DNA of 64,000 nt, taken from Paraspadella gotoi. Its lineage: Eukaryota; Chaetognatha. Every line of letters begins with the position of its first letter. Position 1 is the stretch's first letter. Below, in pieces: positions 1-11,234 of the stretch. The stretch covers positions 24,696,312 to 24,760,311 of the forward strand of contig CM119266.1 in the NCBI GenBank assembly GCA_051294375.1, in the 5' to 3' direction. The notes under the pieces were generated by a model. It saw only the letters and a list, made by a program, of their open reading frames with translations. It did not search any database and was not told where the DNA came from. A program made the translations under genes and the position numbers.

Positions 1-337
1 AAAAACGTCGTGAAACAAAATCGAGTAATCCATTACCACGTTGACTGTGTACATCGACGATCAATTCATCATCATTTTCCTCGTCTTGAGAATTTCGTCG
101 CTTTTTTCGTTTGTGCTAAATAAAGTAAAAACTTGTTGATAAAAAAGAGCATATGTGTATTTATAAATATTATTTCGAACATTTTATTGTGAAGTGGAAG
201 CGACGTACTTTGTGTTTAGACGTTCGGTTTTCGCTGTCCTCATCTTCTTTCTTCTCATGCTTGTGCTTTTTCTTGTGCTTTTTCTTGTCTTTTTTAATTG
301 TTACCAACAGCTCCGAATCACCGTTCATCGACTTCAT
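1..337 (-). CDS. Lysine-rich protein, first two coding exons (partial, runs off left edge)
   Basis: Two exons can be joined on the minus strand. Exon 1 is 337..209 (43 codons, starting MKSMNGDSELLVTIKK, then KKHKKKHKHEKK and an acidic stretch). Its donor reads AAA|GTACGT. The acceptor TTATTTAG lies before 115, and exon 2 (115..1) continues in phase 0 as HKRKKRRNSQDEENDDELIVDV and onward to the window edge. The Lys/His-rich then acidic composition suggests a nuclear protein, but no family is recognised and the rest of the gene is outside the window. The first Met is at 337 or 328. The frame stays open upstream, but a TTTTATAG acceptor-like site just before the ATG makes an upstream 5'UTR exon plausible. 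Confidence 0.5.
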
Positions 338-819
338 GATACAAACTATAAAAATATAATTCAATAAACCATAAACTGATAAAGTATATACATATATTAA
401 TCTGTGATAAAAGTAAATAGGTAAAAAATATATTAGAAAAGAGTTGTTGACCAAAACAATGTTTAAAAAAAATTGTAAACGGTAAAATTTAACCAGAACG
501 AGAAACGCATTAAAAAAAATTATTCCTCCACCATGGTTTCTTAAAGTATATAAAAAATTGTATAAGTAGTATAAATTGTATAAACTTTTACAATTGTTTC
601 CCAGCTGTAAAAAATAGCTTTGCATTTTTCAAAAAATAACTTTTTGAAATGTTTCTCCAAAATTATTAAACATGGTTTTTAACAGTTCTGCTAACCAAAA
701 ATACTGCGAAGTTTACGAATACTTCAGATTTTATAAAAAAAAAAAATTATTTAATAGCAACAAGTTATATTTAACGTTGTAATGTTGCAGTTCATAAACC
801 CTTTTTTTCCAAATTATTT
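338..819. other. AT-rich intergenic / 5' flank, nothing recognised
   Basis: About 480 bases of AT-rich sequence lie between the left-edge gene and the end of the P450 gene. The open frame through it on the minus strand has low-complexity, hydrophobic composition and no support. It probably holds the promoter or 5'UTR of the left-edge gene and the 3'UTR of the P450. Confidence 0.4.
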
Positions 820-2415
820 TTACCGTTCATAAATGCGAAAAGAAGGTACACTAATAGGATATTTGTCGAACCCTACTCCCTTCAGCGGCAATTTATCTCC
901 ATCGTAATCAAACCTAAAGGCTTGTAAAAGTTTTATTATACCAATGTACAACTCTTGCTCAGCAAATCGTCTCCCTATACACATTCGAGGACCAAAGCCA
1001 AACGGCATTACCAAGAAAGGGTTTCCCCGCTCTTCCTGGGAGCCCCCCGATCGTAACCACCTTTCCGGTTTGAATTTCAATGGATTATCATAATTTTCTT
1101 CGGAAAGACAGGCATATTCGTGCTCTAACAAACAAGTTGTTCCTTTCGGAATGCGGTAACCTTGGATGACAACATCTCTAATAAGATTACGAACATTCAT
1201 AGGGATGATAGGTTTTAATCTATATGTTTCACGCATCACGGCTTTAAGGTAATGCATTCGTGACAAAAGAGTCGGGGTTACCCTCTCTTCAAAGCTTTTA
1301 AAATTCTCATCTATCTCCTTCTGCAACTTTTCCTGGACACTAGGGTTTTTCGCCAGGTAAAACAAATTATAGGTTAGCGAATAACTGGTAGTTTCAATTG
1401 CGGCAAGCATCATATCAAATATCAATGTAATTTTTTGATCCATAGGAAGATTTTCGATGCTTAACAACTGCGGCAAAAATCTTTTGCTCAAATCGAGATT
1501 TGTGTCGAATTCACATTTTTTTTGGTAATCCTCAACCAATTGGATAGACATTTCGGTAACAAAATCCATATCTCGGTCAAATTTAGACTGTTTTCTGGAA
1601 GGAATTCCTAATCGATCAAAAATATTATACATAGGATTAACAGCTAAAGAAAATGCTTCCGAAAACGCCCCTTGAACGCTTTCAATAAACTGTTGTTGCC
1701 ACGATTCTTTGGACAAGTTTGAGTCCAAACATCCGAGCCGTCGGTCAAAAACTACTGCGCACACTGACTCGAATGACCATCGAGAGAATTCTGCCATCAG
1801 CGAAGGTAACCGATTTTCGTTGTTTTGACCAATGAGTCCTTGAATTTTTACGACCAATTCATCTCCGATGGGACTTTGTACCTCCAAATAAGGATGAGCA
1901 GAGTTCGCTTTCATCATGACTTTGTTTAGAGGTTTCCTCAACGCCCACCATTGTTCATGATTGGACAGAAGAAGCCCCAGTTCCTGCTTCCGTTTTAGAC
2001 GATACTTGTAAAATGCAGGATCCTCTGGTCTAACAGGATATCTGCCTTCATTACGGAAGACGATTTCAAAATCTTTGGGATCCAATATTTCGATTGAAGT
2101 TGGAAGCGTTTTCATAAACGGAAGACTGATCTTTACTATCGGTCCAAACGTCTCCCTCATCATTTTGCAGCATTCTGGTCTGTTAAATGCGTCCAACTTT
2201 CCGAAAGGCTTAAAAGAAAATAAATTGCCGAAAAACGGAACGGTCGTTGGAGTAGGGATTGATTCGAACGGTTTCGCCTTCGCCATGTCCGCGGAAGTGA
2301 ATCCGAAAGCGTCATCATCGGAAGCATGTTCGGCGAGAGTCGTTAGATTTTTTTCAGACACTGACAGTAACTTTAAACTCCTGCTCCAATTTCTTGGGCA
2401 TCTCCGAAGAATCAT
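820..2415 (-). CDS. Mitochondrial-type cytochrome P450 (single exon)
   Basis: A 531-residue intact frame with all P450 signatures. The I-helix has AAIETT (about residue 340), the K-helix ExxR is ETYR (about 394), the PERW-type motif is FKPERW, and the heme-binding loop is FGFGPRMCIG with the axial Cys near residue 480. The first 25 residues are rich in Arg and lack the hydrophobic anchor of microsomal P450s. This fits a mitochondrial targeting peptide, hence the mitochondrial clan (CYP11/24/27-like and invertebrate relatives) that takes electrons from adrenodoxin. Such enzymes hydroxylate sterols, steroids or xenobiotics; the substrate cannot be read from sequence. Length is normal. The gene has no intron, unlike its neighbours, which could mean retroposition or intron loss. 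It is divergent from the RPRD1 gene, with 638 bases between start codons. Confidence 0.93.
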   Translation of the reverse strand: MILRRCPRNWSRSLKLLSVSEKNLTTLAEHASDDDAFGFTSADMAKAKPFESIPTPTTVPFFGNLFSFKPFGKLDAFNRPECCKMMRETFGPIVKISLPFMKTLPTSIEILDPKDFEIVFRNEGRYPVRPEDPAFYKYRLKRKQELGLLLSNHEQWWALRKPLNKVMMKANSAHPYLEVQSPIGDELVVKIQGLIGQNNENRLPSLMAEFSRWSFESVCAVVFDRRLGCLDSNLSKESWQQQFIESVQGAFSEAFSLAVNPMYNIFDRLGIPSRKQSKFDRDMDFVTEMSIQLVEDYQKKCEFDTNLDLSKRFLPQLLSIENLPMDQKITLIFDMMLAAIETTSYSLTYNLFYLAKNPSVQEKLQKEIDENFKSFEERVTPTLLSRMHYLKAVMRETYRLKPIIPMNVRNLIRDVVIQGYRIPKGTTCLLEHEYACLSEENYDNPLKFKPERWLRSGGSQEERGNPFLVMPFGFGPRMCIGRRFAEQELYIGIIKLLQAFRFDYDGDKLPLKGVGFDKYPISVPSFRIYER

Positions 2416-3053
2416 CGTTGTAAAATTTCAAATTAATTAAATGTTACTGGACGATTAGGCAGAAAAAGATATCTGTTAAGTCAAATATATTTTACAAATA
2501 TTAGCATTTCATCAAAACGTAAGTATGAGAAATAACAAAACAGTACGTGTATTTATAAAACTTTGATATATAAAATATTAGCTGTCGAAAAGCTGTAAAA
2601 ACTGTTTCGATGAACAGATTTTTGTTAAGAGTTACGCAAACCCTTACCATGCTCAGTTATAAAAATTGACCGATAAGCTTCGTAGGAAATTGAATTCCAC
2701 CAATCAACTTCGAATGAAATATCAGAACGAGACTTTGAAGGGACTTTTAATTCATTCCAGTCATCACGGAGAAAATATTTAACGGACCAATAAGAAACAA
2801 AGGAACAAGACTATGAAGTTGTACTCTAATCATATGATTTTACACCAGGCCAAAACAACAAGCTTTTTCAACAGCTTTTCCTTTCGGCTGCGGTTATTTC
2901 GACAAGTGAAATGATTTTTTTAGAATATGTTTCGCTAAAAATTTAAGCATTTGCAAATAGATTTGTTCGTAAAATGTTGTGCCAAGAATCAGCGATTACG
3001 ACGCTCATTTAAAATATTGGCTTTCGTTTCTTTTCAAGATATTGTTAAGAAAA
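2416..3053. promoter_or_regulatory. Divergent intergenic region between P450 (-) and RPRD1 (+)
   Basis: A 638-base gap between two head-to-head start codons, so it must hold the promoters of both. No clear TATA box or long repeat stands out. A pyrimidine tract ending TTTTCAAG about 15 bases before the RPRD1 ATG looks like a splice acceptor and may mark a 5'UTR intron or a trans-splice site. Confidence 0.45.
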
Positions 3054-5466
3054 ATGTCTGCGTTTTCTGAAAGTACTCTGGAATCGAAGTTACAAGACCT
3101 CAATCCTTCCCAGCAGAGCATTCAGACTCTTTCTCTATGGTTAATACATCACAGAAAGCATGCAAAAAAGATCGTCAATATTTGGAGGAAAATGCTCGCT
3201 ACAGGTATTATTACAGACATTGCATTACTTCTCTGTAGTTTGTTACCAGAAGATTGCTTACCTCCTTCAATACTATTCAATTTTAGTACCTCAAGCGAAA
3301 AAGCTTACTTTTCTGTACCTCGCGAACGACGTAATACAAAATTCCAAGAAGAAAGGACCAGAATTTACACAGGAGTTTGAAGGTATTACTCTTGTATATT
3401 TCTTTTTTCCAATTATGGGTTTTTTAACTGGTTTAAAATGCGCAGTTGTCCTTCAACACGCTTTTCACGAAGTTCTGAAAGACGCCGACGAAAAGACGCG
3501 GTCGTCTTGCGACCGGTTGCTCGCCATTTGGCAAGACAGGGGAGTCTACGACTCAGCCATTATACAGTCCATCAAGAAGACCAAAGAGTCCGGGGTGGCT
3601 GGGGAAGCCAAAGGTAGGAACAACATAGTTCCAATCCTTAAGTCTTCCCGGGCTTCCGAAGTTAAATTTTCTGAACAAATCACCACTGACCCTGAAAGAA
3701 AGTCCCGTAAAGGTAGCCCTCTTAAGTAATTATTAAATTAACAGCTCTTTATCTGACCATACTTTCGCGAAAGTGCTCGAACATTTTTTTATGATTATTA
3801 TTATGGGTATGACTGTTGAAACATTTTTAGCCAAGGCGCCGAGATCAAAAACGCGTCACGATGGCGAAGAGGACGAACCGAAAGAAAAGAAACGTAAACG
3901 GAATAAACAAAATTCAAATACTACAGAGTTTCCCTTGGATATTTTGAAAAAAGACTTGGAGCAAGATGGGAAGCCGGAGGAGGAAGTCAAACCTCCCGAG
4001 GTTCAAAAAGTTTAAAAAAGTCAATATCGTAGACCATTTTTGATTAATAAAATTTTTTAAAAAAATTGTTCACGTCGCTCCAGCCGATCGATCTCGTTAA
4101 CGCCCTCCTCGAACTCGAAAACTCTGCTTCCAACGACGAGGCGATCCGCGCTAAAATCGCCTCCTATCCTCCCAGCATCGCTGATGTGTCTCTTCTCAAA
4201 AATTTGCAGAACAAAGGCGACGGAGAAAAGTTAAAAAAGCAGGTCTGGCATAATTTTACTTTCGCCGATTGGGAGTTTAAAGAGTTTTAAAGTTAAGGTA
4301 ATAATTTTTATCTATTTTTTTGTGGTGTTTGTAGATTAAAGGAATAGTTTGAATATTTTTAAAATGACAATTTATTTAATGATAGACAAACATGTTTCGG
4401 CTTGAATTTAAAATTAATATGGCAAAATTATACTTTCGCCGACCGCGGTTTTTGAAAAATGATCTTAAAATATTTTTTAAAAAAATTTAAAAAAAAATAT
4501 TACCTAATTACTCTAACCTTAAACCCACACTACCCTTAACCACCCCTAACCCTAAACCACCCTTAACCCTAACCCCTCCCTAACCCCGGTCAGTAAAAGT
4601 AACCCATTAATATTTTTAAATGATTATTCAAAAAAAGCTAAAATCCCAGACGGCGAAAGTAAAATTTTACCCTGATAAAAATATTAGAATGAGTGTATGT
4701 TTAATAAAAATTCCTCTGTTATCCCCTAGGTCGAGGAAGCCTCCCTACTTCTCGCTGAGTACAACGGAAGATTAATGGCGGAGTTGGAGGAACGAAAGGA
4801 AGTTGCACAGATGCTCTCTGCATTCATGAAGCAACAGAGGGACAAAGTAGCGCAGGCGGAAAAACGACTCGAGGTGAGTTTTTAGTACTTGTCGGTCGGT
4901 CGGTCTCTCCGTGTCCCACTGATGTTTTAAATGTGAATAACTCGGATAATACTGCATTATTTTGATCGTAATGCTATAAGGTGATTTACCATGATGTGCC
5001 ATTTTGTGCATATGTTGTATACTTATCAGTCGTGTGTAATCACGTAACCAATGCGTCTTGCGGTTTTATGATCAGAGTCAATGCGCTGTTTACGTGTAAC
5101 ACTTAGTTATTTTAGTTCGTAATTTACAGATAAATGATGATTGATGAACCATAAGCTGCTTCTTACTTGTAAAGCCCACATCATCTGAAAATGTGGGCAT
5201 ATAAGAAAGTTACACCGTTGAAACACTTTGAACTTGGCTGTTCAAAGTGTTTTATAATAGACTAAAAAATTTATGATGTTGCGAATTGCAACGTAATTGA
5301 CAAAAAACTTTCTCTTTAGGACTTTAAGGCGAAAATGGAGAAGGTGATTAAAGTAAGAAAGGAGCTACAATCCCACATACAAAATCTCCCCGACTTGAAT
5401 TTACTCCCTGACGTCACCACCGGAGGCTTAGCGCCGTTACCTTCCGCAGAAAAGTTGTTTAATTGA
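3054..5466 (+). CDS. RPRD1: RPRD1-type CID protein (regulation of nuclear pre-mRNA domain-containing protein 1)
   Basis: Seven exons: 3054-3204, 3287-3382, 3446-3712, 3831-4000 (or 4009), 4084-4242, 4730-4873, 5320-5466; phases close to give about 377 residues. The N-terminus (MSAFSESTLESKL, QTLSLWLIHHRKHAKKIV, LTFLYLANDVIQNSKKKGPE) is the CID domain that binds phosphorylated RNA polymerase II CTD. The C-terminal half (LLLAEYNGRLMAELEER, then VRKELQSHIQNLPDLN and GGLAPLPSAEKLF) is the RPRD coiled coil and tail, close to human RPRD1A/B (CREPT). The role is a nuclear scaffold that recruits RPAP2-type CTD phosphatase during transcription. A basic, serine-rich insert of about 50 residues follows the CID, making it longer than the 326 residues of human RPRD1B. 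The exon 3 donor could instead be at 3614, and the exon 4 donor is ambiguous. Confidence 0.93.
4505..4592 (+). repeat. Degenerate interstitial telomere-like (CCCTAA)n tract
   Basis: Within the RPRD1 intron 4243-4729 the sequence runs through several CCCTAA, CCTTAA and CCCCTAA units, such as CCCTTAACCCTAACCCC, interrupted by ACC spacers. It is flanked by oligo-A/T sequence on both sides. Confidence 0.6.
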
Positions 5467-6300
5467 AAATACATAATATTTAGTGTTTGGGCGACAGTTC
5501 GATACATATTAGAGAAGCCATTTTAATAATTTCTCTTTACAAAGCTGTCATTAACTGATAAAAGAAAAGCAAACACTTTTGTTGTAACTAAAATTTATCA
5601 ATGTTTGAAAGATTTTGTTACATTTTCTACAATGTTGCCATAGCTGATAGCTCCAACATGAAAATTACCTTGATTAAAATAATGCCCGAAACGGTTGCTC
5701 GTTCAAATTAAGTGCGCAAAAATGGACTTGCTCTAATTTGTCTCGATCTGTAATTCTACAGATTTGTTTGATACCTAGGTTCTATCTTCTTATCATCTTG
5801 TTTGTCTATCTCCTTTCTCAATCGAACTAAGTCAAGCTTTTGTGTTGACATTAGTCTAGACTCATGTCCTGTTTATTACAGTTTTATAATCCATGAAATG
5901 GATGCATTTGTATTGCGGATATGTTTTTAGAGAGACACCAGATGTTTTGTTTACGATGAATTAATAAACATTTTGAAATTAATTTTTTGAACTATTTTGC
6001 ATCTTCGTGAGAATTCAGTGACATAGGCATAGATAATGAAAATTATTTAAAAGTTGATGCAGCCCTTTAGCCTTAAAAGTTAAGACAAACCGGTATACAG
6101 TGACTGAATGAATGCTCTCCTTGGATAAATTTTAAGCTCAACGAAATGGTTATTTGTTATACGTAGCGTTTTCAAGATTTAAATTAAATTCTTCAAGCTA
6201 CGAAAAACAATCCATACTAGATCGCCTTACGTCCATCGGTTTACAGTACTTTTTCTCGATGTGATTTTTGTATTGTTTTTGTAACGAGTGAATTTTGGTG
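5467..6300. other. Intergenic, RPRD1 3'UTR and upstream region of the coiled-coil gene
   Basis: 834 bases with no supported coding sequence. An AATAAA poly(A) signal (in TTAATAAACATTTTG, near 5960) is a candidate 3' end for RPRD1. The remainder presumably holds the promoter of the plus-strand gene starting at 6301. No repeats or motifs recognised. Confidence 0.4.
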
Positions 6301-7435
6301 ATGACGGACAGGCGGGGAATTGCCGCGCTGGCGGCTGGAAATCGAAACAACAACGCGACCGGTTTGTCAACAAAAAATGCGAAGTTTTCTTCATTTCACT
6401 TTTTAATTCCTTACCTATTTGAAATTATCGCGTACAAGGATCCATGGGTCGGAACAACTGCAATAGTTTTGGCACCAACGAAATATTAAGCGACAGCCTT
6501 GACGAAGAATTGCTTGTGTGCGTACGCGATTGTGGATGCAAAACTCCGCTCCTCGATGCGTTAAAGAGAACGCAAGTGGCGCTCGCCATGTCAAAAAGTA
6601 GGAACTTTTGAAGATGACAAACTAAGTCGCACAATTAAAATAATCGCTTTTAAAATGTTTAATCAAAAGGTGCTATAGAAGACGAAAAAACGGAAAATGT
6701 GAAAATGCTTCGAGAAAACAAAGGCTTGAAGTCGCAGGTAGACGACTTGGTTGAAAAGATGGAAATATCAGACGGAGAAAAAATTGAACTTCAAAGTCAA
6801 ATAGAGATACTCAAAGCGTCTCTGCAGGTTCGAGTGGGAATAGTTCTCAAATTTTCGAGCTGCTCATAACCTAAAAAGAAAATATTTTAAAAAATGACAG
6901 CAATCGGAGTACGCTCAGAAAAACGCTATTTTGCTCCAAGATCGCCTTAAGTCAGAGCTAGTAAAAGTTCACGGGGAAGCGGCGCACGAGGCGCAACTGA
7001 AAAACAAGCTTTACACAGAAGTTGAATCCCTAAAAGAGCAGGTCTGACAAAATGATTGTTGAAATATTCTGTTTTTTACGTCTTTCAAGACAAAGACATG
7101 TAATTTTCTTTTTGCGTAGGATTCACAGAATATTTTCTTTAATTTTACTGGGGGGTCTACAGAATGAGGAACTGGCCAAGCAAATTCGCGAGTACGATGA
7201 CTACCGAATGTCGGCAGACCTGGACCGCATGGAAGAACACAAGAAGAGGCTGGAGGCTGAAAACGCTTTGAAAATGATGGAGTCGAAAGGCTGTCGCGAA
7301 AGAGAGGAAGATCAAGGAATCATCGAGGCTCTTCAGGTAGCGAAATACAAAGACAACAGTAACGGCATCGATAACTACATTAACAACGCCATGCGACTAA
7401 GAAAAACCAAGGATGACGGAAAAAAGAAAAAATAA
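6301..7435 (+). CDS. Coiled-coil protein of unknown family (short unit, 5 exons)
   Basis: Exons 6301-6361, 6439-6597, 6670-6827, 6901-7041 and 7163-7435 join in phase to about 263 residues. The protein starts MTDRRGIAALAAGNRNNN, has a short segment with a VCVRDCGC cysteine pair, then becomes a charged coiled coil from about residue 70 (KSQVDDLVEKMEISDGEK, RMEEHKKRLEAENALKM). The last exon reads through a possible donor (CAG|GTAGCG after 7336) into 32 more in-frame, coding-like residues ending DDGKKKK and a stop at 7433-7435. An AATAAA follows about 45 bases later (near 7481). If that donor is used instead, the frame joins in phase 0 to 7543 and the next unit becomes the same protein of about 1320 residues. 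I do not recognise the family. A structural or ciliary/centrosomal role would be a guess from the coiled coil. Confidence 0.65.
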
Positions 7436-7542
7436 GATAAAAACGAAACATAGTATCGACTATCGAGCCATAGATGATCAAATAAAAACATTTATTAACA
7501 CGTAGTTATTGAATCGGGTTGATTAAAGATTCTCTTTCGCAG

Positions 7543-10500
7543 CAAAGAACAAAAATGTTGTCCAACCAAAAGGTGACGGCGGAAAAAGAATCTCGGTCAA
7601 TGCAGGAAAAGTTGGAAGTTGCTCTCGAGGCCGTAAAGACGTTTGAGAAACAGGTGGAGACTATGGTGGAAACTCATTCCGCCGAGGTGAACAACCTCAA
7701 GTATGAGATCGAAAAGCTGGCCGATTCCAACCAAAGATTTCAAAAAGACATCGAAGGTTGCCGGGAAAACTCAAACCGCGAGATTTGCGAGCTTGAAGAT
7801 GCCAAAAAGCAGACGAACACGCTTCTGCTGCGAGCTACAAAAGAGATTGCGCATTTGGACCGAACCACCGAAGATCTGGAAATAGCGACTCGTGCCATGC
7901 AGGAGGAAGTGAAACGGTTGAAGGAGGAGAAGGCCCAACTGGCAAAGTCGATGACCTTAAAGGAGGAAGAGTTGGAGATGAAGCGGGCCGATTGGCGCTT
8001 CGAGCTCGGAGCTCTGAAAAAGACCAATGCCGAGTTGGAGGAACAATTGAACGACGAGAGGGTCAAAGCGGTGGGCCTAGAGAGTCAACTGTCGAGCGCC
8101 AATCGTTTGCTAGAGTTAAAAGAGGTGGACTTGCAGGAGCAGCAGGAGGCAATGGAGAGGAGGAGGGAGTCAATCGACTCAGCGGTCAAAGATACAACCG
8201 AGAGGCTGCACGAGGAAATATCTTTCCTGCAGAACGCGCTGCGAGGCAAAGTGGAGGAGCTGCAAAATCTTAAGTCGGCCATCGCCGCCGCGGGGGGTAA
8301 CATTTCCTTGATGCCAATTAACGATTGGGACGCAAAGCGAATGGCGGAGGAAATAAAGCAACTTTCGGTGAGGAGAAAATGCTTCTGTCGAGAAATAAGG
8401 ATTGGATTGAGTTGACCGTAAAAGCTTCATTTTCCCATAGGAACGAAATTCAATTTTGAAAGAAAACGCCGAAGAGGCCGCGAGAGACATAGACGCTCTG
8501 AAGAGTGAAATCAGGGATCTTCTATTGGAAAAAGAATCGATGTTGCAAGAGATGGACCTAAAAACGAAAGAGTGGGAGAACGAAATAGAGTTAAAAGCGA
8601 CGTCTTTGGCTTCCTTACAAGAACAACTGGATGACTTATCGGAACGTCTGCATCACGAGGAGGAAGAGAAAAACAAATTGGCCAACATCCTTCTGAAACA
8701 ACTCGAGCCCAGCCCCGTCGATGCCCCTGAAGTAGATCGCTCGCCAAAGGTCTCGAGGCCAGTCGAGTATGTTCCAAGGGGGAAGTCGCTATCTAATAAG
8801 GATTCGGAAGAGGAAACATTGAGCGACCTTAGGGACAAAGTGATGCAGGCCAAGCAGTTCGTTTTCAAGAAGGGCGTCCACGAATCGATACTTCGCGAAG
8901 GCATTCAGCTGCAGGGTTTGGAGCAAGTTGCTAAAACTTACGACGATACTCATTTGGATTTCGACCAGCGTCTAAGCGACTTAATGGCTAAAGCAGAAGG
9001 GTATCGAGAGGAAAATCTCGACATAGGCACCAAAATAAAGGAGCTTAAATTGGATAATCACTTCTTGGAGAATGAGATGCAAGTGTACAAGATGGTGGAG
9101 AGAAGACTGATAGTTGACGGACTCATCGACAAGGACACGTTGAAAAACCTCAAGATTGACACAGCAGAGGAGCTGGCCAAATCGGGTCCACCGCCAGATC
9201 TCGATGAGGATATCTCTAAAATAATTCCGGCTAAGGAATACGCCAAAAAGTCGCTGGAAAGGATGTCCAACGTGTTCGCCGATCAGAAACACATTCTCGA
9301 TGCGGCGGAGCAGTTTTTCACCGTGGACGACCTGCTCGACGCTTTGAGACAGGACATCAACGTCGAGACGCAGACTTTGAAGCGGGAGATCGAGGATCTA
9401 ATCAAAATCGTGGACGGCTTGAAGAACGGTCCCGAAAGCGAGGAGCCGCGGAAGTCCAGCGACGATACGAACAAGAAGAAACCCAGCGAGGTTGTCGATG
9501 AGACGGTTGAAGAACAGATAAACGATGAGGATGAATCTCGCGGCAAAAACGACGACGACGACAGAAGAAAATTGAACGTAAACAAAATGGGAAACGAAAA
9601 CCGAACGAGCGACGAAATGAGACGAAATATCAATCTCAACAGAGAAAGCGCGGTACCCAAGCTGCCAAGCATTCACACGAACAAGCTGAGCCAGCGAGAG
9701 AAATCTAAGAGCGCGGACGACGGAAGATTCATCCGGGCGTCCCTCTCGCCAAAGTTTTCCGAGACAGAGCGTCAAAAGAAAGTGAAGTCCGAGAGCGCGG
9801 ACTGGCACCGCGTGAAGCAATTCGCGGCAAAGAGCGCGAGAGCGAGGAATTTTCAGGTTGAAGACGACGACGACGACAGTTTTATCTATGCAAGCCAGCA
9901 GAATCAGGTAAGGTCCGCCCCGTCGAATTCCTCGGAGTTCCTCTGGTCCCAAGACCGCAGCGGAAACTTTTTCCGCGTCGATGATAATTTTAACCGCTTT
10001 GTCTACGACCCGCGAGGCTTCGAGTGGCTCGTCGACGAAGGCGGCAGAGGATGGCGCGATAACGCGTCTGGTCAGCGGATAATGATAGATCCGGTTGGGC
10101 GAGAGTGGAAAATGCGCGACGAAGAAATCGGATATCGACGCGATGGCACCGGTCAAAAATGGGTGATTGAGGCCTCGACGGGCTGCGTCTGGCTCGTGGA
10201 CTCGAAAGAGAGACGCTGGAAAGTGGACAAGGACGGAAACCTACGAATGCGAGACGTGCGTGGACGGGAGCTAATGGTAGACGGAGAGGATCGTCAGTGG
10301 ATGGTGGACGAGAAGCGCCCGACGCGATTGGAAGAAAGAGTCTCGGTTCCAGGCGAAGTGACGAAGCTGCTGCAGCAAACCTTTAACAACAACTCCCCCA
10401 CGGATGGAGAGAGTCCGCCGCTGGTGAACGCCAGGATCCGACGCGTCAGCAAAGAACCAACGCCGGTCACAACGTCGGTAACCGAATCCGACGACGATGA

Positions 10501-11234
10501 CGACGACTGGAGCCAGTGGACGGCGCGGAGCTTCGACTCGAAGGGACGGAAGTCGTGCGCCAAATGGTCGACGTCGGCAAAGCGTGGCTCGGATGTAGAG
10601 GAGTCGCGTTTTCGGGACGAGGACACCTCCGAAGCCTGCTCTGGAAGGTCGGGCGGGAGCAAAGGATCGCGACGGCGGCGACGGAGCCAACTCGTCGAGC
10701 GAGACAGAAGTAATCGCCGAGCGAAGCCGACCAAAATTTACTTTAAACGGGAGATCGAATTCGACGGTAAGTCACGAAGCTTACAAGTAGCTATAAAATA
10801 GATTAAATTTAAATAACATAATTTGAAACATTCTTTGAAATATCATACCATTTTATTGATAGGGAACTCTAGGAGAAAATAAACGAGACTGTGAGAGTCT
10901 TGATTAATAGCTTGCAGGTACCTGCTATGTCATTATCGAGAGTGATGGAGCCTTAAACCACCAAAGCATGGCCAAAGTCAGGGGCAAGATAGCTTATTTA
11001 TTAAATGAATGGATATTTTTATATTGGTTGTATCAATTTCATACTTATAACTTTTTACATTTTGCAGTTTAATTTTAAAACTGATTTTCAATTTTTTTTT
11101 CTAATATCCGTCCAGAAATTCCTTTAGAAGATTCTTCGACAATCGAAAATAGTTCCTCCGACTCGGCATTTGAAAGGAATCTCAGGATAAAAGATTCGCC
11201 GTTGTATTACTACAACAACACTTGTGGTGTTTAA
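7543..11234 (+). CDS. Long coiled-coil protein with tandem W-x-V-D-x-x-G-R nonapeptide repeats
   Basis: Exons 7543-8367, 8441-10766 and 11116-11234 join in phase. As a separate gene it would start at the ATG at 7555 (about 1085 residues). As the 3' part of the 6301 gene it would complete about 1320 residues, since the acceptor TCTTTCGCAG before 7543 is in phase with the donor after 7336. Exon 1 and the first third of exon 2 encode a long coiled coil. A second helical block (EQVAKTYDDTHLDFDQRL to about 9420) and an acidic/basic disordered linker follow. Around 9935-10325 lie about 14 short units of roughly nine residues (WLVDEGGRG, IMIDPVGRE, WKVDKDGNL). The C-terminus is disordered, ending NNTCGV. 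A strong donor-like CAG|GTAAGG at 9907, inside the coding frame, could allow alternative splicing before the repeats. An alternative last exon after the acceptor CTTGCAG near 10918 is also possible. Family not recognised. Confidence 0.7.
9935..10325 (+). repeat. Coding tandem repeat: about 14 nonapeptide units, [W/F]xVDxxGRx
   Basis: Read in the coding frame, units of 9 (some 10) residues follow each other: FVYDPRGFE, WLVDEGGRG, WRDNASGQR, IMIDPVGRE, WKMRDEEIG, YRRDGTGQK, WLVDSKERR, WKVDKDGNL, RMRDVRGRE, LMVDGEDRQ. An aromatic or aliphatic residue opens each unit, Asp sits at position 4, and Gly often at position 7. The pattern recalls the turn-rich YD/RHS-type repeat (Y-D-x-x-G-R) but with a shorter period. 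DNA-level identity between units is low, so the array is old. Confidence 0.75.

Noticed and set aside
170-625. 151-residue minus-strand open frame
   Set aside because: Only its last part (337-209) is coding-like and splices onward to 115; the upstream part is AT-rich read-through and the downstream 39 bases are intron.
9283-10734. Several long minus-strand frames opposite the coiled-coil gene
   Set aside because: Shadows of a GC-richer coding exon; Ser/Arg/Val-rich with no motifs, while the plus strand shows clear repeats and coiled coil.
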